NCBI GenBank assembly: GCA_951394045.1
Contig: OX595985.1
Location: 248,001-312,000 of the forward strand
Reading direction: 5' to 3'
Length of the DNA stretch: 64,000 nt
Origin: Nitzschia sp. DOCU1
Lineage: Eukaryota; Bacillariophyta; Bacillariophyceae; Bacillariales; Bacillariaceae
In this document: positions 10,286 to 18,989 of the stretch, piece by piece
Numbering within the stretch: position 1 is the stretch's first letter
Layout of the letters: every line of letters starts with the position of its first letter
Translations under genes and position numbers: made by a program
Notes under the pieces: generated by a model
Databases searched by the model: none
Seen by the model: the letters and a program-made list of their open reading frames with translations, nothing else
What the model was told of the DNA's origin: nothing

Positions 10286-13200
10286 ATGACCTCATCCTAC
10301 AAACGCTCGGGTGGTCGAACCGAGCCGACCCTTTCTGTGGATGTTCAAGGCGTCGCCTCTATCCACCTTACTAAGAGGAGCTTTATTTATCGTGCAATCA
10401 GCGCCGTATACACACAAGAGACCGATCAACGGCGAGCCCTTGTGTTCTTTTTTAACAAAAAAGTTCTTCTTCCAACATCCTCGATTGGCGCTGACACAAT
10501 CATCGTCACAGCAAACCAACGAGCAGAATCCCTTGATGTCCAAGAAACAACCTTCCTCCACAGCCGCGATCCTAAACTATTGGTACTACATCAATTTGTT
10601 TACGACGAACTTTCAACTCGGTACAAATGTAACCGGGAAAAGAAAAATGCGTCCATGAGAAGGCTTCGTAATGGACGAAAACCCCCTCGTCGCGACTACA
10701 ACATCCTCTACATCGGAATGGAACGCCCTGGCTATGTTCGAAATATTGAAACTTTGTACCAAGAGGCGACAAAGCTACCATCCTCCCTACGGCAGCGGAT
10801 ACGAGATGAAGCGCGGATTGTTGCAACTGAAAACGATGGAATTCAACGGCGGGTTTACACTGTCAATCGCAATCCTACCAATTCCAGGTTCCACTATGAC
10901 ATGGACCTGACGAGCTACCGACGGGCAAAGCCGTTCCCACCCGAGCTTATCTTCAACGAGGTTTACGTTGACTACATTTGGATGCCATCGGAGTATTTGT
11001 TGGGCATCATTAGCAGAGATTTTTGTCAAAGTTTCCTTCCTGACTTGGCATCGGGCCGGATGCCGAAGGGAGGTCGAGTGTACCTACCCCTCTCCTTCCC
11101 AATTTTGCAGAGGATCTTCGAGAATTGGACTCCATTTCTGGAATGTCATTTCCTTTTACGATTTCTGCGACCGGATCAGGAAGAGGAGATGGTGCTCAAA
11201 AGAGTTACCGACAGCTTGGATCTTAAATTGCTAGGAAAGGACGATGGGGTACTGCCCAACGGTGTCCTAAGGAGCGAGGTGGAAGAACTCCTGGAGACTA
11301 CCTGCGTCACCAAACCTTCACTACTCTACGAATTGCTCCCGCTATGCTTCCCTGATGCTACTTTAAGGTGCCGTTTTCTCTGCCTAAGTCGTCGCGAGGC
11401 CAGCGATGTGCCTGAGGCACAACCAGCCAACCTTGTAAATAATAGCAGGGATCAAGTGACTTGTCCTTTTTGCCATTTGTACCTGCGTCCAAGGCGCATG
11501 TGTTGCCAGTCCCTGTCATTGCGCTCGCCAGCCAGGTCTGCTGTCGAGCGGGCAGTGAAGACCGATTGGTGGACCGGTGTTATCCCGGATGACGATGAAG
11601 ACAATCAGAGCTGTGATGACGGCTCTAGCTGTGAATGGCAAGAGAGGGAAACCAAGAAAGACCGGGTTGTAAAACCTCCATCAAACCCACGCCACAACGA
11701 TCGCCCAACAAAGGCCAAGATGATGCAGGGAGATCATGATGCTGTCAACCGCACAATCGAAAAAGAAATGAAGATGGCCGACTCAACCTCGGGACCAAAG
11801 GGGACGCTGGCCATTCTACCACGGGACCAAAAGATGTCATCGACCATGCTGCGTCGCAATTTCCGCCTCGCCAACGAGCAATTGATAAAAAGCAATTTCG
11901 GGCCTGAGAGCTACTGGGTTGAAAAATCGGACAAAATCTCGTGCACCCTTTGGTTCGGTTTGCGAGAGAAGGTGCACACGGTGTCGGGCCGAGGCTTCTT
12001 AGAAGAGTTCGCCAAGAGGTACAACATTACACCAGAAATCATGGCAAACAATGTCGACCATTTGTTCCTCAATAGCAACCGACCCTGTGTGATCAACACT
12101 CATGATGTTGCCGGTATTCAAGACAAAGCACTGGGGTCTCTCATCAAGATGCCTGCTTCCCTGCTCGGCTGCTCCTACCTGGTTCAGCTCGACTGGGCGA
12201 TGGACAGCCTTCTCTCGCATGCAGACGAGATGATCGACAATTCGAGCATAGACTCCTTCCGCAATGTTATCGCACAGCACAATGGTAGTTGTCCAAGAGC
12301 AGGCCAGTCTTGGAAGCGGGCCAATGGGGTTGGTGTCGCAACCCCAGGTCTATTCGCAAGTTCCAAAATCCTGTCCGATTCCTACCGGAGTGCCCTCTTT
12401 AGGCTGAATGTGATCGCTCACCACCAGATTTTGGAGATTATGGTGGGGCATCTAGCCGAATATGATCGCCAGAGCCGCAATGACAATACCCGTCTAAAGG
12501 TGGTCAAGGAGTGGTTAGATTTCCTTTTACCTGTGTCTCTTTCGTTGGAACAAAGGAATCTATGCACAACTGGTCTACGAATTTCGGATGCCGTTTCGGT
12601 TTTGATAGGTAGCGCATATCTACATTTCGACTCAATGAACGGAGCAAAGGTCGGTCATTCAGACCAAGTGACGGTCGTGACAAAACAGATTGATTGGCGC
12701 AACCATGTTAAGAGGGAGGAAAACATTTCCAAACTCTTGTCAAGCCAGGTGCCCCTTGTTGGCTCCTCTGTCACAGTGGTCAACTACGGTCGGTCAATTA
12801 ACGATTCTCAGGCAGCGCAGATGGAGGGACTTGCCGACATCGATGACCCTCTCATCAAGGAAATGATGGCACTAAATGAGGTTGACTTCTGGCAGGATGC
12901 AAGCAAACTGGACCAACCACAGCACTTCCAACGCTTTTCCGAAAACCTCAACCCACGAATGACAGTTGGATATGACTACCCGTTCCAACATCAAGCCATA
13001 CCAGAGTCTGCCAACCGGTCTTGGTACATTGGATCATTTGTCAACGTCTGGGCTCGTTTTGTGCGAATGTACTCACCAGTCGTCACTTTCCGCCACACCG
13101 CATCTTTTGTAGCATTCATCACCAGAGAATGCAATGGTCAAACACTGATCATCGGGTTAATGGAACAGGAGTTGAATAAGGGGCGCCGGGTCGAGACGGA

Positions 13201-14008
13201 AACCATTCTAAGAGACTTAAGAGTGGAGGCCTTATACGAATGGTTATCACTTCAGGTCATTGGCAACCGTGGTCATTCCGGGGTGATATCGTGTAAAGAC
13301 TTTCGGTACCAAAAAATTGACCGGATGTTGTTCGATGTTGATACAAAGGGTTTGGACAAAAGCCGAAAGGACTGTGGACTCTTCATTTGTTTTTTGACAA
13401 GTCAATTTGAGTTGTTAAATGGTAACCAACAGTCACAGCAGGAAGCCTTGCAGATGCTTACCTCCGCCGAGTACCGTAAGCAAAAACTGGGCAAGCGTGT
13501 GACCGAGAATATACAACTTGGATGTGTGAGGTTAAGTGTGGGGATCCAGTTGGCAGCATGTCTTATGCTGATCCCCCTTCCCTACGCTACATGGGCAATG
13601 CTTACTAAGGGATCATCAGGCTTCTACAAGGCTGTGGAATACCTTGCAGGTGAAAGTACCGGGGACTCCCTTTCCACCTCCGAGGCAAATGCCATTGCAA
13701 ACAAAACAATAAGTGTCCTCCGTCGACATTCGGTCTATGCAACCATGTCCTGGCTGGACCAATGCTGCTGCCTTTTCCACCGATGGCAGATTACTGAGGA
13801 TGACCGCCGCAAAAAAGATCTCATTCTGTGGTCAAATGACGGGGCACTGTATACCCCCATCCGGGTAAAAGAGGGTACCAAGAAAACCTGGATACAATTC
13901 TTATCCAAGGAGCGTCAATGGGAGAGTTTGGAGAATGCAATTGGAAGGTTTGTTGGTGACTGGAATGGGGTGGCTACGGTGGATGGCGGACTGATTGGCT
14001 GTATTTGA
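10286..14008 (+). CDS. 1,240-aa protein of unknown family in the mobile region
   Basis: One uninterrupted reading frame from an ATG to a TGA, followed directly by AATAAAGG as a likely poly(A) signal. I do not recognise the family. Visible features: a Cys cluster C393-x2-C396-x9-C406-C407 (possible zinc site), then an acidic D/E/S-rich linker, a long mixed alpha/beta middle, and near residue 1030 the string KDCGLFICFL. This last string resembles the D-C-G box of Ulp1/C48 SUMO-type peptidases, which some CACTA-type transposons carry, but I cannot find the matching H-W/D part, so the resemblance is weak. Flanking repeat blocks and the nearby transposase suggest an element-encoded accessory protein. 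Nothing shows frame decay, which argues for recent selection or recent spread. Confidence 0.6.
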   Translation: MTSSYKRSGGRTEPTLSVDVQGVASIHLTKRSFIYRAISAVYTQETDQRRALVFFFNKKVLLPTSSIGADTIIVTANQRAESLDVQETTFLHSRDPKLLVLHQFVYDELSTRYKCNREKKNASMRRLRNGRKPPRRDYNILYIGMERPGYVRNIETLYQEATKLPSSLRQRIRDEARIVATENDGIQRRVYTVNRNPTNSRFHYDMDLTSYRRAKPFPPELIFNEVYVDYIWMPSEYLLGIISRDFCQSFLPDLASGRMPKGGRVYLPLSFPILQRIFENWTPFLECHFLLRFLRPDQEEEMVLKRVTDSLDLKLLGKDDGVLPNGVLRSEVEELLETTCVTKPSLLYELLPLCFPDATLRCRFLCLSRREASDVPEAQPANLVNNSRDQVTCPFCHLYLRPRRMCCQSLSLRSPARSAVERAVKTDWWTGVIPDDDEDNQSCDDGSSCEWQERETKKDRVVKPPSNPRHNDRPTKAKMMQGDHDAVNRTIEKEMKMADSTSGPKGTLAILPRDQKMSSTMLRRNFRLANEQLIKSNFGPESYWVEKSDKISCTLWFGLREKVHTVSGRGFLEEFAKRYNITPEIMANNVDHLFLNSNRPCVINTHDVAGIQDKALGSLIKMPASLLGCSYLVQLDWAMDSLLSHADEMIDNSSIDSFRNVIAQHNGSCPRAGQSWKRANGVGVATPGLFASSKILSDSYRSALFRLNVIAHHQILEIMVGHLAEYDRQSRNDNTRLKVVKEWLDFLLPVSLSLEQRNLCTTGLRISDAVSVLIGSAYLHFDSMNGAKVGHSDQVTVVTKQIDWRNHVKREENISKLLSSQVPLVGSSVTVVNYGRSINDSQAAQMEGLADIDDPLIKEMMALNEVDFWQDASKLDQPQHFQRFSENLNPRMTVGYDYPFQHQAIPESANRSWYIGSFVNVWARFVRMYSPVVTFRHTASFVAFITRECNGQTLIIGLMEQELNKGRRVETETILRDLRVEALYEWLSLQVIGNRGHSGVISCKDFRYQKIDRMLFDVDTKGLDKSRKDCGLFICFLTSQFELLNGNQQSQQEALQMLTSAEYRKQKLGKRVTENIQLGCVRLSVGIQLAACLMLIPLPYATWAMLTKGSSGFYKAVEYLAGESTGDSLSTSEANAIANKTISVLRRHSVYATMSWLDQCCCLFHRWQITEDDRRKKDLILWSNDGALYTPIRVKEGTKKTWIQFLSKERQWESLENAIGRFVGDWNGVATVDGGLIGCI

Positions 14009-14066
14009 ATAAAGGTTAAAGATCAAACAATAGAACCGTTTCCACTGTAGAGTTACACTTAATCAT

Positions 14067-14218
14067 AAATAAATCCATTTGAGGGAACTAATAATCCTTG
14101 ACTGGTAGCCGATAATCCACATATGGGAACACAGGTCATAATGCAAACACAAAAAAACCCTATCGCAGAGGACTGATATAATATGCCCCATCATAGGTTT
14201 CTAAATGGTCACACAATA
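14067..14218 (+). repeat. Third copy of the ORF-flanking repeat
   Basis: This aligns in order with 9930-10078: AATCC-TTTGA-GG, then ATAATCCT, then CCGATAATCCA, then TTTCTAAA-GGTCACACAAT. Orientation is the same as upstream, so the 1,240-aa ORF lies between direct copies of a ~150-bp block. Confidence 0.6.
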
Positions 14219-14399
14219 GGGGGAAGAGATGGTCGGCACAAATTGGCTCATAATGTGACCCCTCAGAAGGGCATATGCTGCACTTACCAACCACTCGTGC
14301 CACGTACCAACTTTTGGAAACTATAGAATAAAGTCCCAACTTTACATAGCCGTATCTTTCCATGCAGGCATCTGTTTCAAAATTGAAAGGTGTCATAAG

Positions 14400-15365
14400 A
14401 TGAAGATTTGCGACACGTACATGGTAATTTGATAACATTTTGGGATATGATTTTATTGAAGGAGTAATGTAGCTTTTTGGGGACCACAATGTTCTTTGGT
14501 ACTCTTTGACCTAACATTCCTCGACAATAGCGATATAGATGGTATGATTGAACTCACGCCGTTCACCTGCTGGTTAAATTTGTGAGGAATGTTTGCTGTA
14601 GGCAAACTAACAGGGCACAACTTTTACAATTGCCAGACACGTTTTTCCTTTTCCTTGAATATGGGGTCCATTTCTAGGGGCCGTCTTTAAGATCACACAT
14701 CTTTTGACATAGGCACAAGATTGATTATAGCAAGGACTCGTTAGATGCGCAATTAAAATGCTAACTTGGAAACTTGATAACATAGTGGATTAAGGATTTA
14801 TTGGAGGAGGAGTGTTACTTTAGGTGGACAACAATGGTCTCTTGTACTCTATGACATAACATTACTCAACCAAACGGATATCAAACGTATAGTTAAATTG
14901 ATATTGTTGACCTTCCAGTTGTAATTACAAGCATTTGTTAATGAGGTCAAACTATGGTGGTTTACCTATTACCATTACACGGACCCACTTATTCAAATGC
15001 ACAAATGGGGTGTTTGTTTCAGCTAGCCCGCTTCAAAGACCCATATCTTTGGGCCCAGGAACTCATTCATACGTAGCGAGGCATTTTTAGATGCTGAATT
15101 ACAAAATGTATATGATGAATTGATAATATGTTGGAATAGAGCTGTATTGGAGGTGCACAGCCTATTATTAGGCAACACTCAGTGACTTTGCTATCTTACC
15201 TGCCTCTTTATTTGAAAACTGCCATATACACGACAACATAAAGTTAGGATCCTAACCTTCCCTGCTGACTTCCTGAAAATATTTGGCTGGGATCGAAAGG
15301 ATGTACTCAATGAAGTACCATTACTGACTTGTGAGAGAGTGGACTTCATAGTTTAGAATTTTGGT
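14400..15365 (+). repeat. Three old ~350-bp tandem repeats
   Basis: Units start at about 14401, 14755 and 15109. Shared order in units 1 and 2: TTGATAACAT, TTTATTGRAGGAG, GACNACAATG-TCTYTTGTACTCT, GACNTAACATTNCTC. Unit 3 keeps only the first part (TTGATAATATGTTGGAATAG, TATTGGAGG). The units are heavily diverged and AT-rich, with no coding capacity. They fill the space between the 1,240-aa ORF and the transposase 3' end. Confidence 0.6.
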
Positions 15366-15519
15366 ACCTAGCTCAACCCAGGTAATGATGCGCATGTGCG
15401 CGCAAAGGGGATATTGTGGGCTCGATGTACTACATAACTCATGGATTAAAGTAGGAATGCAGTGCTTCTTGTTTGTGTAATACTAATTTCAAGCGTACAT
15501 TCATAGTTGTTTTCAAACA

Positions 15520-17901
15520 CTAAATTCCCTGCATCTTCTTGTGGAGGTAGGAAGAACTTTTGGTCAAGAATTGTGATGCCCACTCAGTGCGCAAGTGGCG
15601 GCATTCCAAAGTACGGAAAGAATCGAGGCTTGGTTTGGTGAGTGATCGGCAAGGAACCTCATCTATACAATAGATTGTTCTTTTGATGCTTGTCATTGGA
15701 ACAAGGTGTAGTCTACTATGGTAGACATCACCAACTTTATCGCTTGCCCACGTCCACTTCCGGAACAATTGACTGTTGTCCACATGCGAAGCATCATTTT
15801 CAATAACTTTCATCACAAGTGCAGCATTCGCCGGTGCATCGCATCCAATGTTGACTTCATCTAGCATGTGAAGCAATGCAACCACCCTGGCCGGCCGGAT
15901 AATCATTTGACCACCCAACTGTTCTTGAATGGATACACAATCATACCTGGGGCCCCTGCCTTCAAAGTCAGGATGACAACGTATGATGGAACCGTCCGCA
16001 AGTTCTGTCTTGGTGTACATGTAAATAGGCTCGGCTGTCTCATCCTCCAGCAAAGGGGTCTCATTTGATAACCAATGGACTATCAAAGGATCAACCTCAA
16101 AGCTTATGTCCTTGTTTTTGCCTGTTCTAAATGACAAATAGGTACCTTCATTCTCAGATTGCACACGGTAACGACCCACGCTTTTGCTGCCATTATGAGT
16201 AGGCTGACCACCGGCCTTCCGGTTCTGTACTCTGTTAGATTTCAGAATTTTCCCAAGGACTTCGCTCTCCGCCCTCCTTATGGAAATCTGACCTGTGAAA
16301 GTTCCATCGTCCCTCTTTTGTGCAGTCTTGGCCGGACGGACTGCCCATACCTTCAAGTGTCTTTCACCATCATTGGTGTCTCTCCCACTCGCCCTTCCAT
16401 AGACGGGTGTCTCCATGAGTAGATGGAACATCTCGATAAACTTTTGATAAGAGTATCCATTAGTTCCAAATCCCCGGCTAGTACCATTTACAAGAACTCT
16501 TCGCATCAATTCAAGGTTGGCGGATGCCCTTGAGATGTTTTCAGTGGATAACATCTCCCTGTCTGCATATTCAAGAAAGGCCCAATATGTTAGAAGAGTT
16601 TCACATAGATAGGATAGATGGTCAATTGACAGGGTACAGGTGCGGTGCACTCCTGCAGTTTGACAATCAAAGTGAATAGTTGAGGGTGGAAACATAACCA
16701 CCTGTTGAGACTGTTCATGGTGGTTCCGATCTACCCGGCTGCCGGTGGGTTCAATGGAACACCTGTAATCCATGGATATCGCCATCGGCAATTGCAGTAT
16801 GCGTGTCTTGTGTTTGTACAGCTTCTGCCTGCAATCCTTGGTTAAGAATTCTTTCAAAACCTCTTCTAATCGGACGTGCAAGTTGTGGGGGAGACTATGT
16901 ACCTTCTCCATCTCAACAACAAGTTTGTCTAGTCGCAGGAATTGCAGGGCCTCATCCCGTGACAAGCCTGTTCCGGCATTTGCAATACTTGTTGCGTGGG
17001 GGCCTGCAGCAGGTGCAATCCTTTTGCGTTTCCTACTTGCTCCCTCAACTGCAACTGTTTTATCCCTGTTCTTATTCTTGTTCTCGTCAAAGTTGGCGGC
17101 CAGTCTTGGTAACAACAGTTTTCGGCCCTTCTTAGTTCTCAATAAGAATGCAAGGACGAAGAGTTGACCAACACGTTCAGATCCTGTAAGCTCAGTAAGC
17201 TTGGTAAATCCTTTACGAAAGGAGACCCGGGGGTAATTGCTTGCCTCACCGGAACGGTTTAAGCCTTTTGCAAACATTTGTTCCACATGCCTGTCAATTG
17301 CTGCCTTTGATCCATCGGTCATTGGTCCTATCACAAGGTTGAGAAAGTGTTGGATAACACCACTCTTCATTGTGTGGAGGATGTCTGCTGTGGTGACTGA
17401 GTGGATTCCATTGATGTTTGCACCATACGGTAAGCGGGCAAATGGGTTGTCCACAGCCTTACTCCCAAAAACTTGTCTGAGAATAGACTCTGACAACCTC
17501 TCCCGCACCCCCCTAGCCTTAATGGCAGCATCCCTATTGACCTTGTTTGTAAATATGTCCAGATATTGCAACCAGGAATCAAGGTTCTCGCTCAAAGGTA
17601 TGCTGGGCAGATTGACGGCATCATTTATGGTCATGTTCTTGGCTAGGGCGTTCCCTTCTCTAACCCCCATCCTTGCTTTGATCAGGTTCCTGATGTGAGG
17701 TTGATCATCCACTGGGACATTAACATCAGCATTATCGACACCAAAACAGCCATATGTGCAACCAAGTGCCGCCTGTGACAGTGCCTGTACAAAGTATGCA
17801 TCGACCGGGAAACAGGACCGGGAAATAGCCACATCGGTAAGACGTGAATCCACCAAGGCGACTGGTTCAATGGAGCGCAGTGCTCGACTTGTTGCATCAG
17901 T
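15520..17901 (-). CDS. Transposase, C-terminal part (CACTA/Plavaka-like)
   Basis: About 794 residues are readable from the gap edge (17901) to TAG at 15520-15522. The N-terminal part falls in the N gap. Segments resembling CACTA/Plavaka-like DDE transposases of diatoms and oomycetes are: an HTMKSGVIQHFLNLVIGPM stretch, followed by a G-F-T-K-L-T-x-L-T-G-S-E-R-V-G-x-L segment ending LLRTKKGRKLL; a basic KRKRIAP linker; a YWAFLEYADREML helix; and YQKFIEMFHLLMETPVYGRAS followed by ERHLKVWAVRPAKTAQKR. In this family the last block is a helix with an acidic-His pair before the A-x-x-T-A-Q-K-R string. The family match is by memory of pattern and not by search. The frame is intact, so the copy may be recent. 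Catalytic Asp residues cannot be assigned because of the gap. Confidence 0.6.
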   Translation of the reverse strand, partial: TDATSRALRSIEPVALVDSRLTDVAISRSCFPVDAYFVQALSQAALGCTYGCFGVDNADVNVPVDDQPHIRNLIKARMGVREGNALAKNMTINDAVNLPSIPLSENLDSWLQYLDIFTNKVNRDAAIKARGVRERLSESILRQVFGSKAVDNPFARLPYGANINGIHSVTTADILHTMKSGVIQHFLNLVIGPMTDGSKAAIDRHVEQMFAKGLNRSGEASNYPRVSFRKGFTKLTELTGSERVGQLFVLAFLLRTKKGRKLLLPRLAANFDENKNKNRDKTVAVEGASRKRKRIAPAAGPHATSIANAGTGLSRDEALQFLRLDKLVVEMEKVHSLPHNLHVRLEEVLKEFLTKDCRQKLYKHKTRILQLPMAISMDYRCSIEPTGSRVDRNHHEQSQQVVMFPPSTIHFDCQTAGVHRTCTLSIDHLSYLCETLLTYWAFLEYADREMLSTENISRASANLELMRRVLVNGTSRGFGTNGYSYQKFIEMFHLLMETPVYGRASGRDTNDGERHLKVWAVRPAKTAQKRDDGTFTGQISIRRAESEVLGKILKSNRVQNRKAGGQPTHNGSKSVGRYRVQSENEGTYLSFRTGKNKDISFEVDPLIVHWLSNETPLLEDETAEPIYMYTKTELADGSIIRCHPDFEGRGPRYDCVSIQEQLGGQMIIRPARVVALLHMLDEVNIGCDAPANAALVMKVIENDASHVDNSQLFRKWTWASDKVGDVYHSRLHLVPMTSIKRTIYCIDEVPCRSLTKPSLDSFRTLECRHLRTEWASQFLTKSSSYLHKKMQGI

Positions 17902-18101
17902 NNNNNNNNNNNNNNNNNNNNNNNNNNNNNNNNNNNNNNNNNNNNNNNNNNNNNNNNNNNNNNNNNNNNNNNNNNNNNNNNNNNNNNNNNNNNNNNNNNN
18001 NNNNNNNNNNNNNNNNNNNNNNNNNNNNNNNNNNNNNNNNNNNNNNNNNNNNNNNNNNNNNNNNNNNNNNNNNNNNNNNNNNNNNNNNNNNNNNNNNNNN
18101 N
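17902..18101. other. Assembly gap (200 N)
   Basis: Exactly 200 ambiguous bases, a length commonly used as a placeholder, so the true missing length is unknown. It removes the N-terminal part of the transposase. The 118 bp after the gap continue in an open frame but read like the nearby triplet-rich repeats and not like protein. Confidence 0.98.
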
Positions 18102-18860
18102 GTGCCACCACTACAATAGCTATCTTTTTGCAACCACCACTGCCGCTAGCTATTGCTATTAGCCTCTTCTTACTCATCGGGCTTTTATCATGGAGTTGCC
18201 AAGGCACAACGCCACCCAAGTAACAGTCCTCGTGTCCCCCCCTCGTGCTTCATGAACAACCACCACAGTTTTTGGTAAACAAGCCACCACAACTTACTAT
18301 CTGCAGCTAGTATCTAGCTAGTAATGGTATCTGTATTATACTCCGGAATAGTAGTTGGCTGCCAGTAGTGGGGTGGTGCTATTGCTTCTTACTACTACTA
18401 ACGTCAGCACCTGTCGTTCTCCTCGCTGCTTGTGCGTGCTATTAGAGTATTCATAGCACCAGTAGTACTAGCTAGAGTATCAGCAGGACCTAGCTAGTAG
18501 TAGCTCCTAGTGGAAAGTAGGGTAGCTCTATAGGTGCCACCACTAGAATAGTATTTTGTGACAGCCACTATATTATGAGCTACTGGTCCTCGTGTGCTAC
18601 TACTAGTAGCGCCCGTCCTTCTTACTACTTGCATTGGAGCTGCTGCTGGCTGCTGGTCATACTAGCTCATTGTTACTAGTATGGTGGTAGCTACGACAGT
18701 AGTCTTGTTATGATAGTACTGTAGCTAGGTAGTACTCGAACTCATTCTTCTTGTGGTGGGGCCAAAGACACAGTATGGTGTTTCAAATGGGCAAAATGCT
18801 CCCCCCTAATTGCACTGAATTTCTCCCCCTTCCCCCTTCTTTTTTCGGCCGGCCAGGAAC
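18102..18860. repeat. CTAG/TAGTAG-rich repetitive DNA with right direct repeat
   Basis: This includes the right copy of the bounding direct repeat (about 18320-18515). A short block GTGCCACCACTA-AATAG occurs twice (18102 and 18534). The stretch is dominated by TACTACTAG-like triplets and no gene is visible. Confidence 0.5.
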
Positions 18861-18989
18861 ACTAGAAAATTGCCGATAAAATCACATCCTTCTCATAAAG
18901 CACAAAGCCCTTTTCATCTCGTCATAGTTGTGGTGACGGTTGCAGTTGTTCTTGTCGTAATCATTATCCATCCTTGCCATCGCATCACC

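Larger units (their letters stand above)
7340..18515. mobile_element. Large composite mobile region, putative DNA transposon with cargo
   Basis: The region is bounded by two similar direct repeats (about 7340-7515 and 18320-18515). Between them are a transposase-like ORF on the minus strand, a 1,240-aa plus-strand ORF, a 2OG-oxygenase-like minus-strand ORF and a 131-aa plus-strand ORF. None has an obvious intron. Non-coding parts are filled with repeat families: a ~150-bp block on both sides of the 1,240-aa ORF, and a ~350-bp unit repeated three times at 14.4-15.4 kb. The host-type TACCGGTA and TACCWGGTA motifs are absent. No terminal inverted repeats could be fixed by eye, and a 200-N gap lies in the transposase. 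The exact ends, and whether this is one element or several nested ones, are therefore uncertain. Confidence 0.5.

Noticed and set aside
18102..18219. N-terminal 39 codons of the transposase frame beyond the N gap
   Set aside because: Continuity through 200 N is arbitrary; the DNA matches nearby triplet-rich repeats.
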